DNA from: Negativicutes bacterium
GTDB lineage: Bacteria > Bacillota_C > Negativicutes > Sporomusales_B > JARLHX01
Assembly: GCA_031292015.1 (NCBI GenBank)
Contig: JARLHY010000072.1
Coordinates: forward strand, 18,111 to 82,110
Length of the DNA: 64,000 bases
Reading direction: 5' to 3'
Below the pieces are notes generated by a model. That model did not search any database. It had not been told where the DNA came from and saw only the letters and a list, made by a program, of their open reading frames with translations. Positions within the stretch are counted from its first letter, which is position 1; every line of letters begins with the position of its first letter. The translations under genes were made by a program, and so were the position numbers. Shown here one piece after another: positions 44,503-53,822 of this stretch.

Positions 44503-45165
44503 CTACAGCGGTGGAATCATCAGGGCCGTATCGATGGAGGGTGCGGTGCGTATCGACTGCAGGCATTCGATCGCTATCGGCTGGTCGGCTTCGATGACGG
44601 CCAGAGCCTGAGAACCCCTCTGCCGGCGGGAGACCCGCATGAAAGCGATGTTGACGTTGTTGGCGGCCAAAATGCTGCTGATCATCGCCACGACGCCCGG
44701 CTTATCCTGATGGATGGAAATGAGGGTATGGTATTCTCCCGTCAATTCTACGGCGAAGTCATCGATTTTGGTGATGACGATATTGCCGCCTCCCACTGAT
44801 GCTCCGACGATCCTGACTTTCTTGCCGGAGACTCCGGTCAGTCGGATAATCGCGGTGTTGGGGTGGGCGTCCCCCAGGTCCACCGGCGTAAAGCTGACCG
44901 CCAGTCCCTGCTGGCAGGCGGTTTCGAGGGAATCCCTGATCCGGATGTCGTCCGGAAGGTAGCCGAGCAGCCCGGCGGCGAGGGCTTTGTCGGTGCCATG
45001 GCCGCGATAGGTCTGGGCAAAGGAACCGTGGAGCTCAATGGCGGCGGCCACCGGCTGCTCGCCCAGAATAATCCGCGCCATCTTGCCCAGCCGGACGGCG
45101 CCTGCGGTATGGGAACTGGACGGTCCGATCATAACCGGCCCGATGATGTCGAAAATCCCTGGCAT
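44503..45165 (-). CDS. sdaAB: L-serine dehydratase, iron-sulfur-dependent, beta subunit
   Basis: 220 residues: catalytic-partner domain (FDIIGPVMIGPSSSHTAGA at the N-terminus) followed by an ACT domain (about 145-220, HQDKPGVVAMISSILA). ACT domains bind amino acids, here probably serine. I choose the ATG at 45165, nine bases after GGGAG; an ATG at 45174 directly abuts that site. Pairs with sdaAA. The 186-bp gap to the excisionase-like gene shows no clear promoter box. Confidence 0.95.
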   Translation of the reverse strand: MPGIFDIIGPVMIGPSSSHTAGAVRLGKMARIILGEQPVAAAIELHGSFAQTYRGHGTDKALAAGLLGYLPDDIRIRDSLETACQQGLAVSFTPVDLGDAHPNTAIIRLTGVSGKKVRIVGASVGGGNIVITKIDDFAVELTGEYHTLISIHQDKPGVVAMISSILAANNVNIAFMRVSRRQRGSQALAVIEADQPIAIECLQSIRTAPSIDTALMIPPL

Positions 45166-45351
45166 CCGGATCATCTCCCATAATAATCTTCCCTGCTCTG
45201 CCGAGTGAAATGGTTCACGCTCTGGTCTGACTATCAAGATTCGTCGCCTGCTTTGCAGATACCTGCCCCGGGGCAGCAGCCGGAATCGTCGATAATCCTC
45301 CGGGCCGGCGAATAAATATGTAGTGAAGTTCGGCGAGAGTGGGGTGAGACG

Positions 45352-45540
45352 GTGGAAAGCCCGGTGATGACGGTGCAGGAGGCGGCCGAGTACCTTAAAG
45401 TGTCGACAGATACGGTTTATGTCCTTGTTCGCGCCCAGACCTTTCCGGCGATAAAAATTGGCAACAGTTGGCGAATTTTGAGGAAGGAATTGGACGAATG
45501 GATGAGAAAGCAGTATAATGAAAAACCGGAGAACCTTTAA
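45352..45540 (+). CDS. xis: Excisionase-like helix-turn-helix protein
   Basis: 62 residues from GTG (an ATG five codons in is also possible). VQEAAEYLKVSTDTVYVLVR is a MerR/excisionase-type helix-turn-helix and FPAIKIGNSWRILRKELDEWM the following wing, the standard HTH_17 form found in Xis/recombination directionality proteins. It lies 100 bp from attR at the element end opposite to the integrase, so it probably directs excision. When and how it is expressed would decide whether the PBP gene is repaired. No sporulation sigma-factor promoter could be confirmed. Confidence 0.82.
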   Translation: MESPVMTVQEAAEYLKVSTDTVYVLVRAQTFPAIKIGNSWRILRKELDEWMRKQYNEKPENL

Positions 45541-45547
45541 AAAACGG

Positions 45548-45564
45548 TAAGCACTTTTAAGCAC
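45548..45564. promoter_or_regulatory. Tandem TAAGCAC sites near attR
   Basis: TAAGCAC at 45548-45554 and 45558-45564, exactly 10 bp apart, with one more at the left end (32348). Possible integrase or Xis binding sites. Confidence 0.35.
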
Positions 45565-45637
45565 TCGCCGGCTCGGCGGGGGGCTTCGCGAAGGAGATTT
45601 CTCCGGCATTTTCAGTGGTTGGCGGCGAAAGCGGCCT

Positions 45638-45651
45638 CTATTTTGGCATTA
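45638..45651 (+). repeat. Right attachment core (attR)
   Basis: CTATTTTGGCATTA, identical to attL. Bases after it return to spoVD in frame (GATGCCAGC, Asp-Ala-Ser). Confidence 0.88.
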
Positions 45652-47424
45652 GATGCCAGCGAGCTTGCGAATAAACTGAAGCGGCGCCAGGCCTTTACCT
45701 GGATCAAACGCAAAGTTGACGAGCCGGCCGCGCTGGCGGTAAAGAAGCTCAATCTGCCGGGGATCGGGATTACCCAGGAAAGCCGCCGACAATATCCTTA
45801 CGACACTCTGGCGGCCCACATGCTGGGATTCACCGGTATTGACAGCCAGGGGCTGGATGGCGTGGAGCTGACCTTCGACAGCTATCTGAAGGGACGGCAG
45901 GGCGGGATTGTGGTGGAGTACGACGCCCGCGGCCGGGAGATACCCTATGCCACCCACCGCTATGCACCACCGGTGGAGGGGCAGGATATTTACCTGACCA
46001 TTGATGTGGTCATCCAGCAGATTATCGAACGCGAACTGGATAAAATCATCCGCGAAACCCAGGCCAAGGCGGCGACGATCATCGTCATGCAGCCGACTAC
46101 CGGAGAGATTCTGGCCTTGGGCAACAGGCCGACTTACAACCCCAATCAGTTTGCCGCCTACCCGCCGAAGCTGTGGCGGGATGTGGCCGTATCCAACGCT
46201 TACGAACCCGGGTCGACCTTCAAGATCATCACCACTTCGGCGGCTTTGGGAGAACAGGTTGTCAGGCTGGAGGACCGCTTTTTCGATCCGGGGGTGGTGG
46301 AGGTCCAGGGACGCCATATTCACTGCTGGAAGGATGGCGGACACGGCAGCCAGAGCTTTCTTGAGGTGGTGGAAAACTCCTGTAACGTCGGCTTTGTGAA
46401 CGTCGGCCTGCGTCTCGGGGCCGAGCCCTTTTACCGTTATATCCAGGCCTTCGGTTTCGGCCGGCCCACCGGGATTGACCTCCCGGGCGAGGCCAAGGGG
46501 ATTATGCTCGACAAGGCCAAAATCAAGCCTATCAATATTGCGACAATGGCCATCGGTCAGAGTATCGCCGTCACGCCGATCCAGCTCCTTACCGCCGCTG
46601 CGGCGGTGGCCAACGACGGCAGGCTTCTGAGGCCGCAGGTGGTGCGGGAAGTACGCAGCAAGGACGGAGAAGTCATCAGGACGTTTCAGCCTGACCAGGT
46701 TGCCGAAGTGCTTGACGAGAAAACGGCCCAGACGGTAAAAGGAGTTTTGGAAAAAGTTGTTGAAGAAGGAACAGGCAGGGGTGCTTTTATCGAAGGGTAC
46801 CGCATCGCCGGAAAAACCGGAACCGCCCAGAAGGTGGGCGAAGGCGGCTATGTGGCCGGGCGGTATGTGGCCTCTTTTGTGGGCTTCGCTCCGGCCGATC
46901 ATCCGCAGATCGCGATGCTGGTGGTCATTGACGAGCCGGTGGGGCCTTATTACGGCGGGGTGATCGCCGCGCCGGTGTTCGGTGCGGTGATGCGGGATGT
47001 ATTGCAGTATCTTAAAGTCGCGCCGCAGGACGGCATGGTTTCGACCGCCAAGGAAGCCCATGTTGTGGTTCCCAGTGTGATCAATTTTGCGCCTGCTGAA
47101 GCGGTGAGCGAGCTGAAAAAGGCGGGCCTGGGCGGACGGATCGAGGAGAGCGGCGACCGGGTCGCCGATCAGATCCCCAAACCCGGCAGCCGGGTGCCGC
47201 CGGGATCGAGCATTCTTTTGTACACCATGACACCGCGATACCTGGCCGGGGAGATCACCGTGCCGGACGTCGGCGGGTTGAGTCTGCGGCAGGCGGCCGA
47301 CGCTCTGGCGGAACTGGGACTCGGCATCCGTCCGGCCGGAACGGGGGCCAAAACGGTCAAGCAGGATCCGCCGCCTGGCAGCAAGGTCCTGCCAGGCACG
47401 ACAATAACGTTATATTTTGAATGA
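45652..47424 (+). CDS. spoVD: Class B penicillin-binding protein SpoVD/FtsI, 3' segment (codons 104-693) of a split gene
   Basis: 590 residues plus stop. Contains the rest of the dimerisation domain, the transpeptidase domain with EPGSTFKII (active Ser), ENSCNVGF (SxN) and AGKTGTAQK (KTG), and two PASTA domains at the C-terminus (about VPSVINFAP onward and VPDVGGLSL onward). No damage is seen in any of it. A TTG at 45619 in the element could start a soluble fragment, but it would lack the membrane anchor. Together with 31900-32208 it forms a full-length SpoVD/FtsI-type PBP after excision. murE follows 59 bp downstream. Confidence 0.92.
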   Translation, partial: DASELANKLKRRQAFTWIKRKVDEPAALAVKKLNLPGIGITQESRRQYPYDTLAAHMLGFTGIDSQGLDGVELTFDSYLKGRQGGIVVEYDARGREIPYATHRYAPPVEGQDIYLTIDVVIQQIIERELDKIIRETQAKAATIIVMQPTTGEILALGNRPTYNPNQFAAYPPKLWRDVAVSNAYEPGSTFKIITTSAALGEQVVRLEDRFFDPGVVEVQGRHIHCWKDGGHGSQSFLEVVENSCNVGFVNVGLRLGAEPFYRYIQAFGFGRPTGIDLPGEAKGIMLDKAKIKPINIATMAIGQSIAVTPIQLLTAAAAVANDGRLLRPQVVREVRSKDGEVIRTFQPDQVAEVLDEKTAQTVKGVLEKVVEEGTGRGAFIEGYRIAGKTGTAQKVGEGGYVAGRYVASFVGFAPADHPQIAMLVVIDEPVGPYYGGVIAAPVFGAVMRDVLQYLKVAPQDGMVSTAKEAHVVVPSVINFAPAEAVSELKKAGLGGRIEESGDRVADQIPKPGSRVPPGSSILLYTMTPRYLAGEITVPDVGGLSLRQAADALAELGLGIRPAGTGAKTVKQDPPPGSKVLPGTTITLYFE

Positions 47425-47483
47425 TTACCGGCTAGATATGGCAAAACTGGTAATAATAAAGGAAAAATGCGGGAGGAACGGTT

Positions 47484-48974
47484 GTGGCCAAAAATTTGCG
47501 GGAGCTGGTGGGCTGTTTGGCGGGAGCCGAGGTCCAGGGCAGCTCCGACCGGGAAATTGTTCAGATAACCTATGACTCGCGTCAGGCCGGAGCGGGATCG
47601 CTGTTCGTCGCTCTGCCTGGCAGCAAGGTCGACGGTCACGACTATGTCGCCGCAGCCTGCCGCCAGGGAGCGGTGGCTGTTCTGGTGGAAAAGGACGTGG
47701 TTGCCGGCCCTGAAGTCACGGTGATCAAGGTCGCCGATACCCGGGCCGCGATGCAGGCGATGGCGCCGTTCTTTTTCGATTATCCCAGCAGCAAGCTCCG
47801 TATGATCGGGGTGACCGGCACCAACGGCAAGACGACAACAACCTACATCATCCGGGCGATCCTGCAGCAGGCGGGTTTTCGGGTCGGTCTTATCGGCACG
47901 ATCAACAGCATCATTGACCAGCAGGTCCTTCCGGTCAAGAATACCACGCCTGATGTCATCGAACTGCAAGGGCTGCTTGCCGATATGGTGGAAGCCGGGG
48001 TAGAGTACGTCGTGATGGAAGTGTCTTCCCACGCACTGGCCCTGAACCGGGTGAGCGGCACCGAATTCGATGTCGGGGTGTTTACCAATATAACCCGGGA
48101 TCATCTGGATTTCCATATTACTTTCGCCAACTATATCGAGGCCAAGGCGGGGCTGTTCCGGCTGCTGTCGGCTCCGGGGGCGACAAAAACCGGCAAGACG
48201 GCGGTGGTGAACAGCGACGATCCGGCGGCCCAGGCCATGCTGGACAGCTGCGATTGCCGCCATATGACCTACAGCGTGGCTCACAGCGCCAATCTTAAGG
48301 CTGCGGATATCGATGTCCGGGCCGACGGGGCGGCCTTTACCGTGACCGGGCCGTTCGGAGCGGCGCGGCTGGCGCTGAAGATAACCGGTATATTCAATGT
48401 TTACAACGTCCTGGCCGCGATGGGCGCCGCGCTGGCGGAAGGAATAGATCTGGGACTGATCAAAAAGGCTGTGGAGGAGTTTCGCAGCGTACCGGGCCGG
48501 TTCGAGCTGGTGGACGCCGGGCAGCCCTTCACGGTTATTGTTGATTACGCCCATACCCCTGACGGCCTGGAAAATATTTTGAAGACGGCCCGGCAGTTCG
48601 CCAAACGCCGGATTATCGTCGTTTTCGGCTGCGGCGGCGACCGGGACCGCACCAAGCGGCCGATTATGGGGAAACTGGCGATCCAGTACGGCGACGTTGT
48701 CATCGCCACGTCCGACAATCCCCGCAGTGAAGATCCGGACAGCATCCTGCGGGAAATTGAGGTGGGCCTCAAGGAAGGGAGCGGCGGCGACAAGAACTAC
48801 GAGATTGTCAGCGGGCGGCGGGAAGCCATCGCCCGGGCGCTTTCTGTCGCCGAACCCCAGGATGTGGTCATCATTGCCGGTAAGGGTCATGAGACCTACC
48901 AGATACTCAAGGACAGGACGATAGCGTTTGATGACCGGGAGGTCGTGAGGGAGATCATCAGGGAGATGAAGTGA
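47484..48974 (+). CDS. murE: UDP-MurNAc-tripeptide synthetase, meso-diaminopimelate adding
   Basis: 496 residues from a GTG after GGGAGG. Mur ligase domains in order: N-terminal UDP-binding, ATP site [12 protein letters not shown] (about 111), central domain with NITRDHLDFH, and C-terminal domain with VIATSDNPRSEDP (about 407). DNPR is the signature for meso-diaminopimelate instead of lysine, so this organism has DAP-type peptidoglycan. Its stop overlaps the murF start. Confidence 0.96.
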   Translation: MAKNLRELVGCLAGAEVQGSSDREIVQITYDSRQAGAGSLFVALPGSKVDGHDYVAAACRQGAVAVLVEKDVVAGPEVTVIKVADTRAAMQAMAPFFFDYPSSKLRMIGVTGTNGKTTTTYIIRAILQQAGFRVGLIGTINSIIDQQVLPVKNTTPDVIELQGLLADMVEAGVEYVVMEVSSHALALNRVSGTEFDVGVFTNITRDHLDFHITFANYIEAKAGLFRLLSAPGATKTGKTAVVNSDDPAAQAMLDSCDCRHMTYSVAHSANLKAADIDVRADGAAFTVTGPFGAARLALKITGIFNVYNVLAAMGAALAEGIDLGLIKKAVEEFRSVPGRFELVDAGQPFTVIVDYAHTPDGLENILKTARQFAKRRIIVVFGCGGDRDRTKRPIMGKLAIQYGDVVIATSDNPRSEDPDSILREIEVGLKEGSGGDKNYEIVSGRREAIARALSVAEPQDVVIIAGKGHETYQILKDRTIAFDDREVVREIIREMK

Positions 48975-50335
48975 TGGCTGAATTTACCGTTGATGAAGTA
49001 TTGTCGGCGACCGGCGGTGAGCTGATCTGCCGGCACGCGCAGGCCTTCAGCGGCGTCTCCGTCGACACCCGGACTCTGCGGCCAGGCAACCTGTTTGTCG
49101 CCCTGAAGGGCGACAAATCAGACGGTCACGACTTTTTGCTGCGGGCAGTGGACGCCGGAGCCACAGGGGTGGTGATCAGCAACCGGGATGTCTATGTTCC
49201 CGACAAGGTGACGGCGGTGGTTGTCACCGACACCCTCGCCGCGTTGGAGGACCTTGCCCGGTTTCACCGCCAGCAGTTTGCGATTCCGGTGATCGGAGTC
49301 ACCGGGTCCAGCGGCAAGAAAGCCACCAAAGACATGGCGGCGGCGGTGCTGGGCAGCCGGATGAAGGTGCTCAAGGCCGATACGGTTTACGATCCTCGCA
49401 TTGATCTGGCGATAACTTTACTGAGTCTGACCAAGAATCACCAGGCCGCCGTGGTGGAGATCGCGATGGGATCTTCCGGGGAAATTGGGCGGCTGGCCGC
49501 TGTCGCCGCTCCCACCATGGCGGTGGTCACCAATGTCGGTGAGGCCCATATCGAGCTCTTGGGCAGTGTCGACAACATTGCGGCGGCGAAGGCCGAACTG
49601 GTGGAAAGTTTGGCCGCTGACGGGCTGGCGGTGCTGAACTGCGATCAGCCCCTGGTCCGGGCCATGGAGGCCAGGACAGCGGCGCGCTCTGTTCTGTACG
49701 GTTTTGCTGCCGAGGCGAGCATTCGAGGCGAAAATGTCAGTGAGGGCATCCAGGAGACGACTTTCAACTGCGTCTGGGCTCAGGGAAAATTTACGGTGAC
49801 GCTGCCGGCGGTGGGCCGCCACAATGTCTATAGCGCTCTGGCGGCGGTTACGGTAGGCCTGGAGCTGGGGCTGCATCCGCTGGAGATTTGCTCCGGCATC
49901 AGAAAGTTTCTTCCTGTCGCCCCACGCTTACATATTGAAAAAATTGGGGATTATACTGTCATTAATGATGCTTATTGCGCTGATCTGCCGGCGGTGAACG
50001 CCGCTATCGAGACGCTGGCGACGGCGGCCAGAGGGCGGCAGGTGGCTGTGCTGGCTGACCTGCCGGAGCTGGGGCCGGCTGAGGCTGAGGCCTGTCGCGG
50101 TATTGGCCGTAAGCTTGCCGACGCCGGAGTGCAGGTGGTGATTACGGTGGGAGAGGCAGCCAGGCATATCGCCGCGGCGGCGCTGGCGGAAGGCGTAGCT
50201 GTGACGGTAGCCTGCGCCGATCATGAAGAGGCCCAGGAGGCGCTGCGTAAGCTGCTCCGGCCCGGGGACACGATCTTGGTCGAAGCCTTGCGAGGTTCCA
50301 ACAGAGAAAGAATCCTCGAATTGTTCAAGCAGTAA
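48974..50335 (+). CDS. murF: MurF-family ligase with altered active-site motifs
   Basis: 453 residues. Overall MurF by length, position and order ([43 protein letters not shown]). Normal MurF adds D-Ala-D-Ala to UDP-MurNAc-tripeptide. Several family motifs are changed: Walker A GSNGKTTTKD is [10 protein letters not shown], the next NFNNxIGxPLT is [15 protein letters not shown] is EIAMG, and NDAYNAxP is NDAYCADLP. The Thr after the Walker lysine binds Mg-ATP in Mur ligases. Either activity is low or changed, or another MurF exists elsewhere. Reading frame is intact, so this is not a simple pseudogene. Confidence 0.85.
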   Translation: MAEFTVDEVLSATGGELICRHAQAFSGVSVDTRTLRPGNLFVALKGDKSDGHDFLLRAVDAGATGVVISNRDVYVPDKVTAVVVTDTLAALEDLARFHRQQFAIPVIGVTGSSGKKATKDMAAAVLGSRMKVLKADTVYDPRIDLAITLLSLTKNHQAAVVEIAMGSSGEIGRLAAVAAPTMAVVTNVGEAHIELLGSVDNIAAAKAELVESLAADGLAVLNCDQPLVRAMEARTAARSVLYGFAAEASIRGENVSEGIQETTFNCVWAQGKFTVTLPAVGRHNVYSALAAVTVGLELGLHPLEICSGIRKFLPVAPRLHIEKIGDYTVINDAYCADLPAVNAAIETLATAARGRQVAVLADLPELGPAEAEACRGIGRKLADAGVQVVITVGEAARHIAAAALAEGVAVTVACADHEEAQEALRKLLRPGDTILVEALRGSNRERILELFKQ

Positions 50336-50367
50336 TTGTCGTTATGGCTGTTGTTTGGAGGGGTACT

Positions 50368-51351
50368 ATGCAGGGATTATTTTATGCTGCCGGTCTGGCA
50401 TTTGTTATTGCTCTCGCCCTTGGTCCGGTTTTGATCCCGACCTTAAGGCGCCTGAAGTTTGGGCAAAGCATCAGGGAGGAAGGCCCGCAGCGGCATTACG
50501 CCAAAGCCGGAACACCGACCATGGGCGGCGTTCTCATCCTGGCGGCGCTGACGGTGCCGTCGCTGCTGTTCGCCGGCGAAGACCCGCGGGTATGGCTGGC
50601 GCTGTTCGTCACCCTCGGCCACGGAGTTATCGGCTTTTTGGATGATTTTATCAAGGTGGTGCTGAAGCGGAATCTGGGGCTGAAAGCCAAGCAGAAACTG
50701 CTGGGCCAGATCATTATGGCTGTGGCGCTGGCCTTCATCGCCACCACTTATTTCGGGCGCGGCACCGATCTATGGATACCGCTCATTGGCGTAAACCTTG
50801 ATTTCGGACCGCTGTACTATGTTCTGATTTTTTTGGTTTTGATCGGCACAACCAACGCCGTGAACCTCACCGACGGCCTTGACGGGCTGGCGGCCGGCAC
50901 GACCATCATTGCGGCCTGTGCTTACACTGTGATCGCGCTGAGCTTCGGCCAGCAGCCGCTGGCGGTGTTCTGCGTTTCCCTCGCCGGAGCCTGTCTGGGC
51001 TTTCTGCGCCACAACGCCCATCCGGCCAAGGTCTTCATGGGTGACACCGGCTCACTGGCTCTGGGCGGGGCGTTGGCGGCGGTGGCTGTTCTGACCAAGA
51101 CCGAACTGCTCCTGGTCATTGTCGGCGGGGTATACGTGATCGAGACCTTGTCGGTGATTATCCAGGTGCTGTCGTTCAAATCCACCGGCAAGAGAGTTTT
51201 CAAAATGAGCCCGATTCACCATCATTTCGAATTGTCGGGCTGGTCGGAGACCAAAGTAGTAACAGTTTTTTGGCTGGCAGGAATCTTTTTCGCCATAGCG
51301 GCGCTGATCGTTCTAGTTGCTAGCCGGGGAGGAATAAGTTATGGAATTTAA
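50368..51351 (+). CDS. mraY: Phospho-N-acetylmuramoyl-pentapeptide transferase
   Basis: 327 residues from the ATG after TTGGAGGGG; an upstream ATG at 50344 lacks a ribosome site. Ten membrane segments. Catalytic aspartates are in FLDDFIKV (about 92) and [12 protein letters not shown] (about 176), and the SPIHHHFEL loop is near the C-terminus. It makes lipid I on the cytoplasmic face. It overlaps murD by 11 bases. Confidence 0.96.
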   Translation: MQGLFYAAGLAFVIALALGPVLIPTLRRLKFGQSIREEGPQRHYAKAGTPTMGGVLILAALTVPSLLFAGEDPRVWLALFVTLGHGVIGFLDDFIKVVLKRNLGLKAKQKLLGQIIMAVALAFIATTYFGRGTDLWIPLIGVNLDFGPLYYVLIFLVLIGTTNAVNLTDGLDGLAAGTTIIAACAYTVIALSFGQQPLAVFCVSLAGACLGFLRHNAHPAKVFMGDTGSLALGGALAAVAVLTKTELLLVIVGGVYVIETLSVIIQVLSFKSTGKRVFKMSPIHHHFELSGWSETKVVTVFWLAGIFFAIAALIVLVASRGGISYGI

Positions 51352-52696
51352 CGGCAAAAAAATGGTAGTACTGGGAGCCGGCATCAGCGGGATAGCGGTG
51401 GCGGGGATTTTGCAGCAGCTGGGTGCGGCTGTTACTCTCAGCGACACGAAACCGGCGGAAAACATCAAGCACGATCTCGCGGGAGTGGCAGCCAAAGGTG
51501 TGACGCTGGCTCTCGGCAACCAGGACGAGGCACTCCTTGTGGGCACAGACTATGTCGTGCTGTCTCCCGGTGTCTCGCTTTACGCGCCGCTGGTGGCCAG
51601 GGCTCAAGCGCTGGGCATCACGGTGATGAGCGAAATTGAAGTGGCATATCGCCTGTGCCAGGCGCCGATTGTGGCGATCACCGGTACCAATGGCAAGACC
51701 ACCACTACGACGCTCATTGGCGAGATCCTGAAGGCCGCCGGGCGGGAAGTGGTGGTCGGCGGCAACATCGGCCTGGCTCTGTCCCAGGAGGTCAAGGATA
51801 TCAGTCCTGCAGGCGTGGTGGTAGCCGAGATATCCAGCTTTCAGCTGGAAGGGGTGATCGACTTTAAGCCGCATGTGGCGGCGATCTTGAATCTCACTCC
51901 GGACCATATCGACCGGCATCGCACCATTGAGACTTACCGGGACATGAAGGAGCGCATTTTTGCCAAGCAAACAGGCGAGGATTATCTTGTTCTCAACTAC
52001 GATGATCCGGCAGTTCGGGATATGGCCGCCCGCGCCAACTCCCAGGTGGTTTTCTTCAGCCGCCTCAAGACCCTGGAGTCAGGCGTCTTTGTTCAGGACG
52101 GCAGGATAACCGTGCGGTGGCTGAGTGATACCGTGGATATCTGCAGCGTCGACAGCATAAAAATCAAAGGCGCCCACAATGTTGAAAATGCCCTGGCGGC
52201 CTGCGGTGTCGCTTTCTTCGCCGGAGCGAAGCCTGCCGACATGGCCGAGGTGCTGGCCGCGTTTCCGGGAGTGGAGCACCGTATCGAACCTGTGGCCACG
52301 GTGAATGGTGTGACCTATTACAACGATTCCAAGGCCACCAACCCGGAATCGTCGAACAAGGCGCTGGAGGCTTTTGAAGGGCACATTATCCTGATCGCCG
52401 GCGGCCGGGACAAAAATACCGACCTCGGCGAGTTCATGCGGCTCATCAAGGAGCGGGTGGATCACCTGATCCTGCTCGGAGAAGCGGCCGAAAGGTTCAA
52501 CCAGGCGGCCCTCGCTCACGGCATAAAAAATATTCACCGGGTGAATGACTTTGCCGGCGGGGTGAAGCTCGCCCATGATCTGGCGCGTCCGCCGCAGGTG
52601 GTGCTGTTGTCGCCGGCCTGCGCCAGCTACGACATGTTTAACAACTACGAAGAGCGGGGGAGAGTCTTCAAGGATCTGGTACGCCGATTGAGTTAG
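51341..52696 (+). CDS. murD: UDP-MurNAc-L-alanine:D-glutamate ligase
   Basis: 451 residues. [14 protein letters not shown] at the N-terminus, ATP site [17 protein letters not shown] (about 110), [10 protein letters not shown] and the C-terminal [12 protein letters not shown] (about 326) are MurD motifs. It adds D-glutamate. Start lies inside mraY with GGGGAGGAATAAGTT ahead of it. Confidence 0.96.
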   Translation: MEFNGKKMVVLGAGISGIAVAGILQQLGAAVTLSDTKPAENIKHDLAGVAAKGVTLALGNQDEALLVGTDYVVLSPGVSLYAPLVARAQALGITVMSEIEVAYRLCQAPIVAITGTNGKTTTTTLIGEILKAAGREVVVGGNIGLALSQEVKDISPAGVVVAEISSFQLEGVIDFKPHVAAILNLTPDHIDRHRTIETYRDMKERIFAKQTGEDYLVLNYDDPAVRDMAARANSQVVFFSRLKTLESGVFVQDGRITVRWLSDTVDICSVDSIKIKGAHNVENALAACGVAFFAGAKPADMAEVLAAFPGVEHRIEPVATVNGVTYYNDSKATNPESSNKALEAFEGHIILIAGGRDKNTDLGEFMRLIKERVDHLILLGEAAERFNQAALAHGIKNIHRVNDFAGGVKLAHDLARPPQVVLLSPACASYDMFNNYEERGRVFKDLVRRLS

Positions 52697-52708
52697 GAGG
52701 GAACTGCT

Positions 52709-53812
52709 TTGGCGGTAAGACCCCGGTCGCCTGATTTTATCATTTTTTTCACGGTGATCGCTCTGCTCGGACTCGGTGTTGTAATGGTCTACAGTTCCAG
52801 CGCTGTCTCAGCCTACGTCAACTTCGACGACAGTTATTATTTTCTCAAACGGCAGATTGTCTGGGTTGTCCTGGGGATAGCGGCGATGCTTTTTACCATG
52901 AGTATTGATTATCATGTCTGGCGCAGGCTGGCCAAGCCGGTCATGCTGGTCACCCTGCTGCTGCTGATCCTGGTGCTGGTCCCCGGTCTGGGCAAGGTGG
53001 TGAACGGAGCCCGGCGCTGGCTGGGATTCGGCTCGCTTTACCTGCAGCCGTCGGAGATCGCCAAACTGAGCATGGTGCTGTTTTCGGCCGAAAGCCTGAC
53101 CAGGAATCAGGACAAGATGACCAGTTTCATCCGCGGCCTGTTGCCGCAGCTCCTGATGCTGCTCCTGGTCTTCGGCCTCATTCTCAAAGAGCCTGATCTC
53201 GGTACGGCCCTGGCGATCAGCGGCACGGTTTTTGTGCTGCTGTTCACGGCAGGGGCCAAGATATCCCATCTGGCTTCCTTAGGGATTACCGGGGTGGCCG
53301 GGATCATTACAGCGATCATTGTCGAGCCTTACCGTCTCCGGCGGCTGCTGGCTTTCAGCGACCCCTGGTCCGATCCTCTTGATACAGGCTATCATATCAT
53401 CCAGTCGCTGTACGCCATCGGCTCAGGCGGCCTGTTCGGGGTGGGCCTGGGCCGCAGCCGGGAGAAGTTTCTCTATCTGCCTGAGCCCCACACTGATTTT
53501 ATCTTCGCCATTTTGGGGGAAGAACTGGGATTCATCGGCACCGTCACGGTAATCGTCCTGTTTTTCCTGTTTGCCTGGCGCGGCCTGAAGGTGGCCATTT
53601 CGGCGCCGGATATCTACGGCAGCGTGCTGGCGGCGGGACTGACCACCATGATCGTTGTCCAGGCGCTGATGAATATTGCCGTGGTAACGGCGTCGATGCC
53701 GGTTACCGGCATACCGCTGCCGTTCATCAGTTTCGGCGGTTCAGCGCTGATATTTACCCTTGCCGGGGTGGGGATACTGCTGAATATTTCCCGCTATGTG
53801 GGGCTAAAATGA
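52709..53812 (+). CDS. ftsW: SEDS peptidoglycan polymerase FtsW/SpoVE
   Basis: 367 residues, ten membrane segments, start TTG after TTAGGAGGGAA. SEDS motifs: YSSSAVSAY (N-terminus), NGARRWLG (about 95), LKEPDLGTAL (about 150), PEPHTDFIFAI (about 252) and the C-terminal GIPLPFISFGG. It polymerises glycan strands at the septum with a class B PBP; the partner in this cluster is the interrupted spoVD/ftsI. In B. subtilis the gene at this place is spoVE, so a sporulation role is also possible. Confidence 0.93.
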   Translation: MAVRPRSPDFIIFFTVIALLGLGVVMVYSSSAVSAYVNFDDSYYFLKRQIVWVVLGIAAMLFTMSIDYHVWRRLAKPVMLVTLLLLILVLVPGLGKVVNGARRWLGFGSLYLQPSEIAKLSMVLFSAESLTRNQDKMTSFIRGLLPQLLMLLLVFGLILKEPDLGTALAISGTVFVLLFTAGAKISHLASLGITGVAGIITAIIVEPYRLRRLLAFSDPWSDPLDTGYHIIQSLYAIGSGGLFGVGLGRSREKFLYLPEPHTDFIFAILGEELGFIGTVTVIVLFFLFAWRGLKVAISAPDIYGSVLAAGLTTMIVVQALMNIAVVTASMPVTGIPLPFISFGGSALIFTLAGVGILLNISRYVGLK

Positions 53813-53822
53813 GGAGAGCGCT

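Larger units (their letters stand above)
32195..45651. mobile_element. 13.4-kb integrated element interrupting spoVD/ftsI
   Basis: Bounded by the 14-bp direct repeat CTATTTTGGCATTA (32195-32208 and 45638-45651); unit length 13,443 bp. A tyrosine integrase lies at the left end facing outward (32377-33513, minus) and a helix-turn-helix excisionase-like gene at the right end (45352-45540). There are no phage structural, replication or conjugation genes. Cargo: sigma-54 activator, permease, abfD, abfT (frameshifted), an unknown gene, a selenoprotein gene, a PLP enzyme and sdaAA/sdaAB. Base composition is close to that of the chromosome and it contains a copy of the chromosomal palindromic repeat, suggesting long residence in this or a related host. 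Excision would rejoin the PBP gene precisely. Confidence 0.9.

Noticed and set aside
43602..45165. PLP-type serine/threonine dehydratase
   Set aside because: Cysteine pattern and two-subunit build with ACT domain are those of the iron-sulfur enzyme; no PLP lysine motif.
32195..45651. Prophage or skin-type phage remnant
   Set aside because: No structural, lysis or replication genes and a tyrosine, not a large serine, recombinase. It is an integrative element with metabolic cargo.
45619..47424. 3' part of spoVD as an independent gene starting at TTG 45619
   Set aside because: It would lack the membrane anchor and part of the dimerisation domain, and the first codons are element DNA. The in-frame join to the 5' segment is a better reading.
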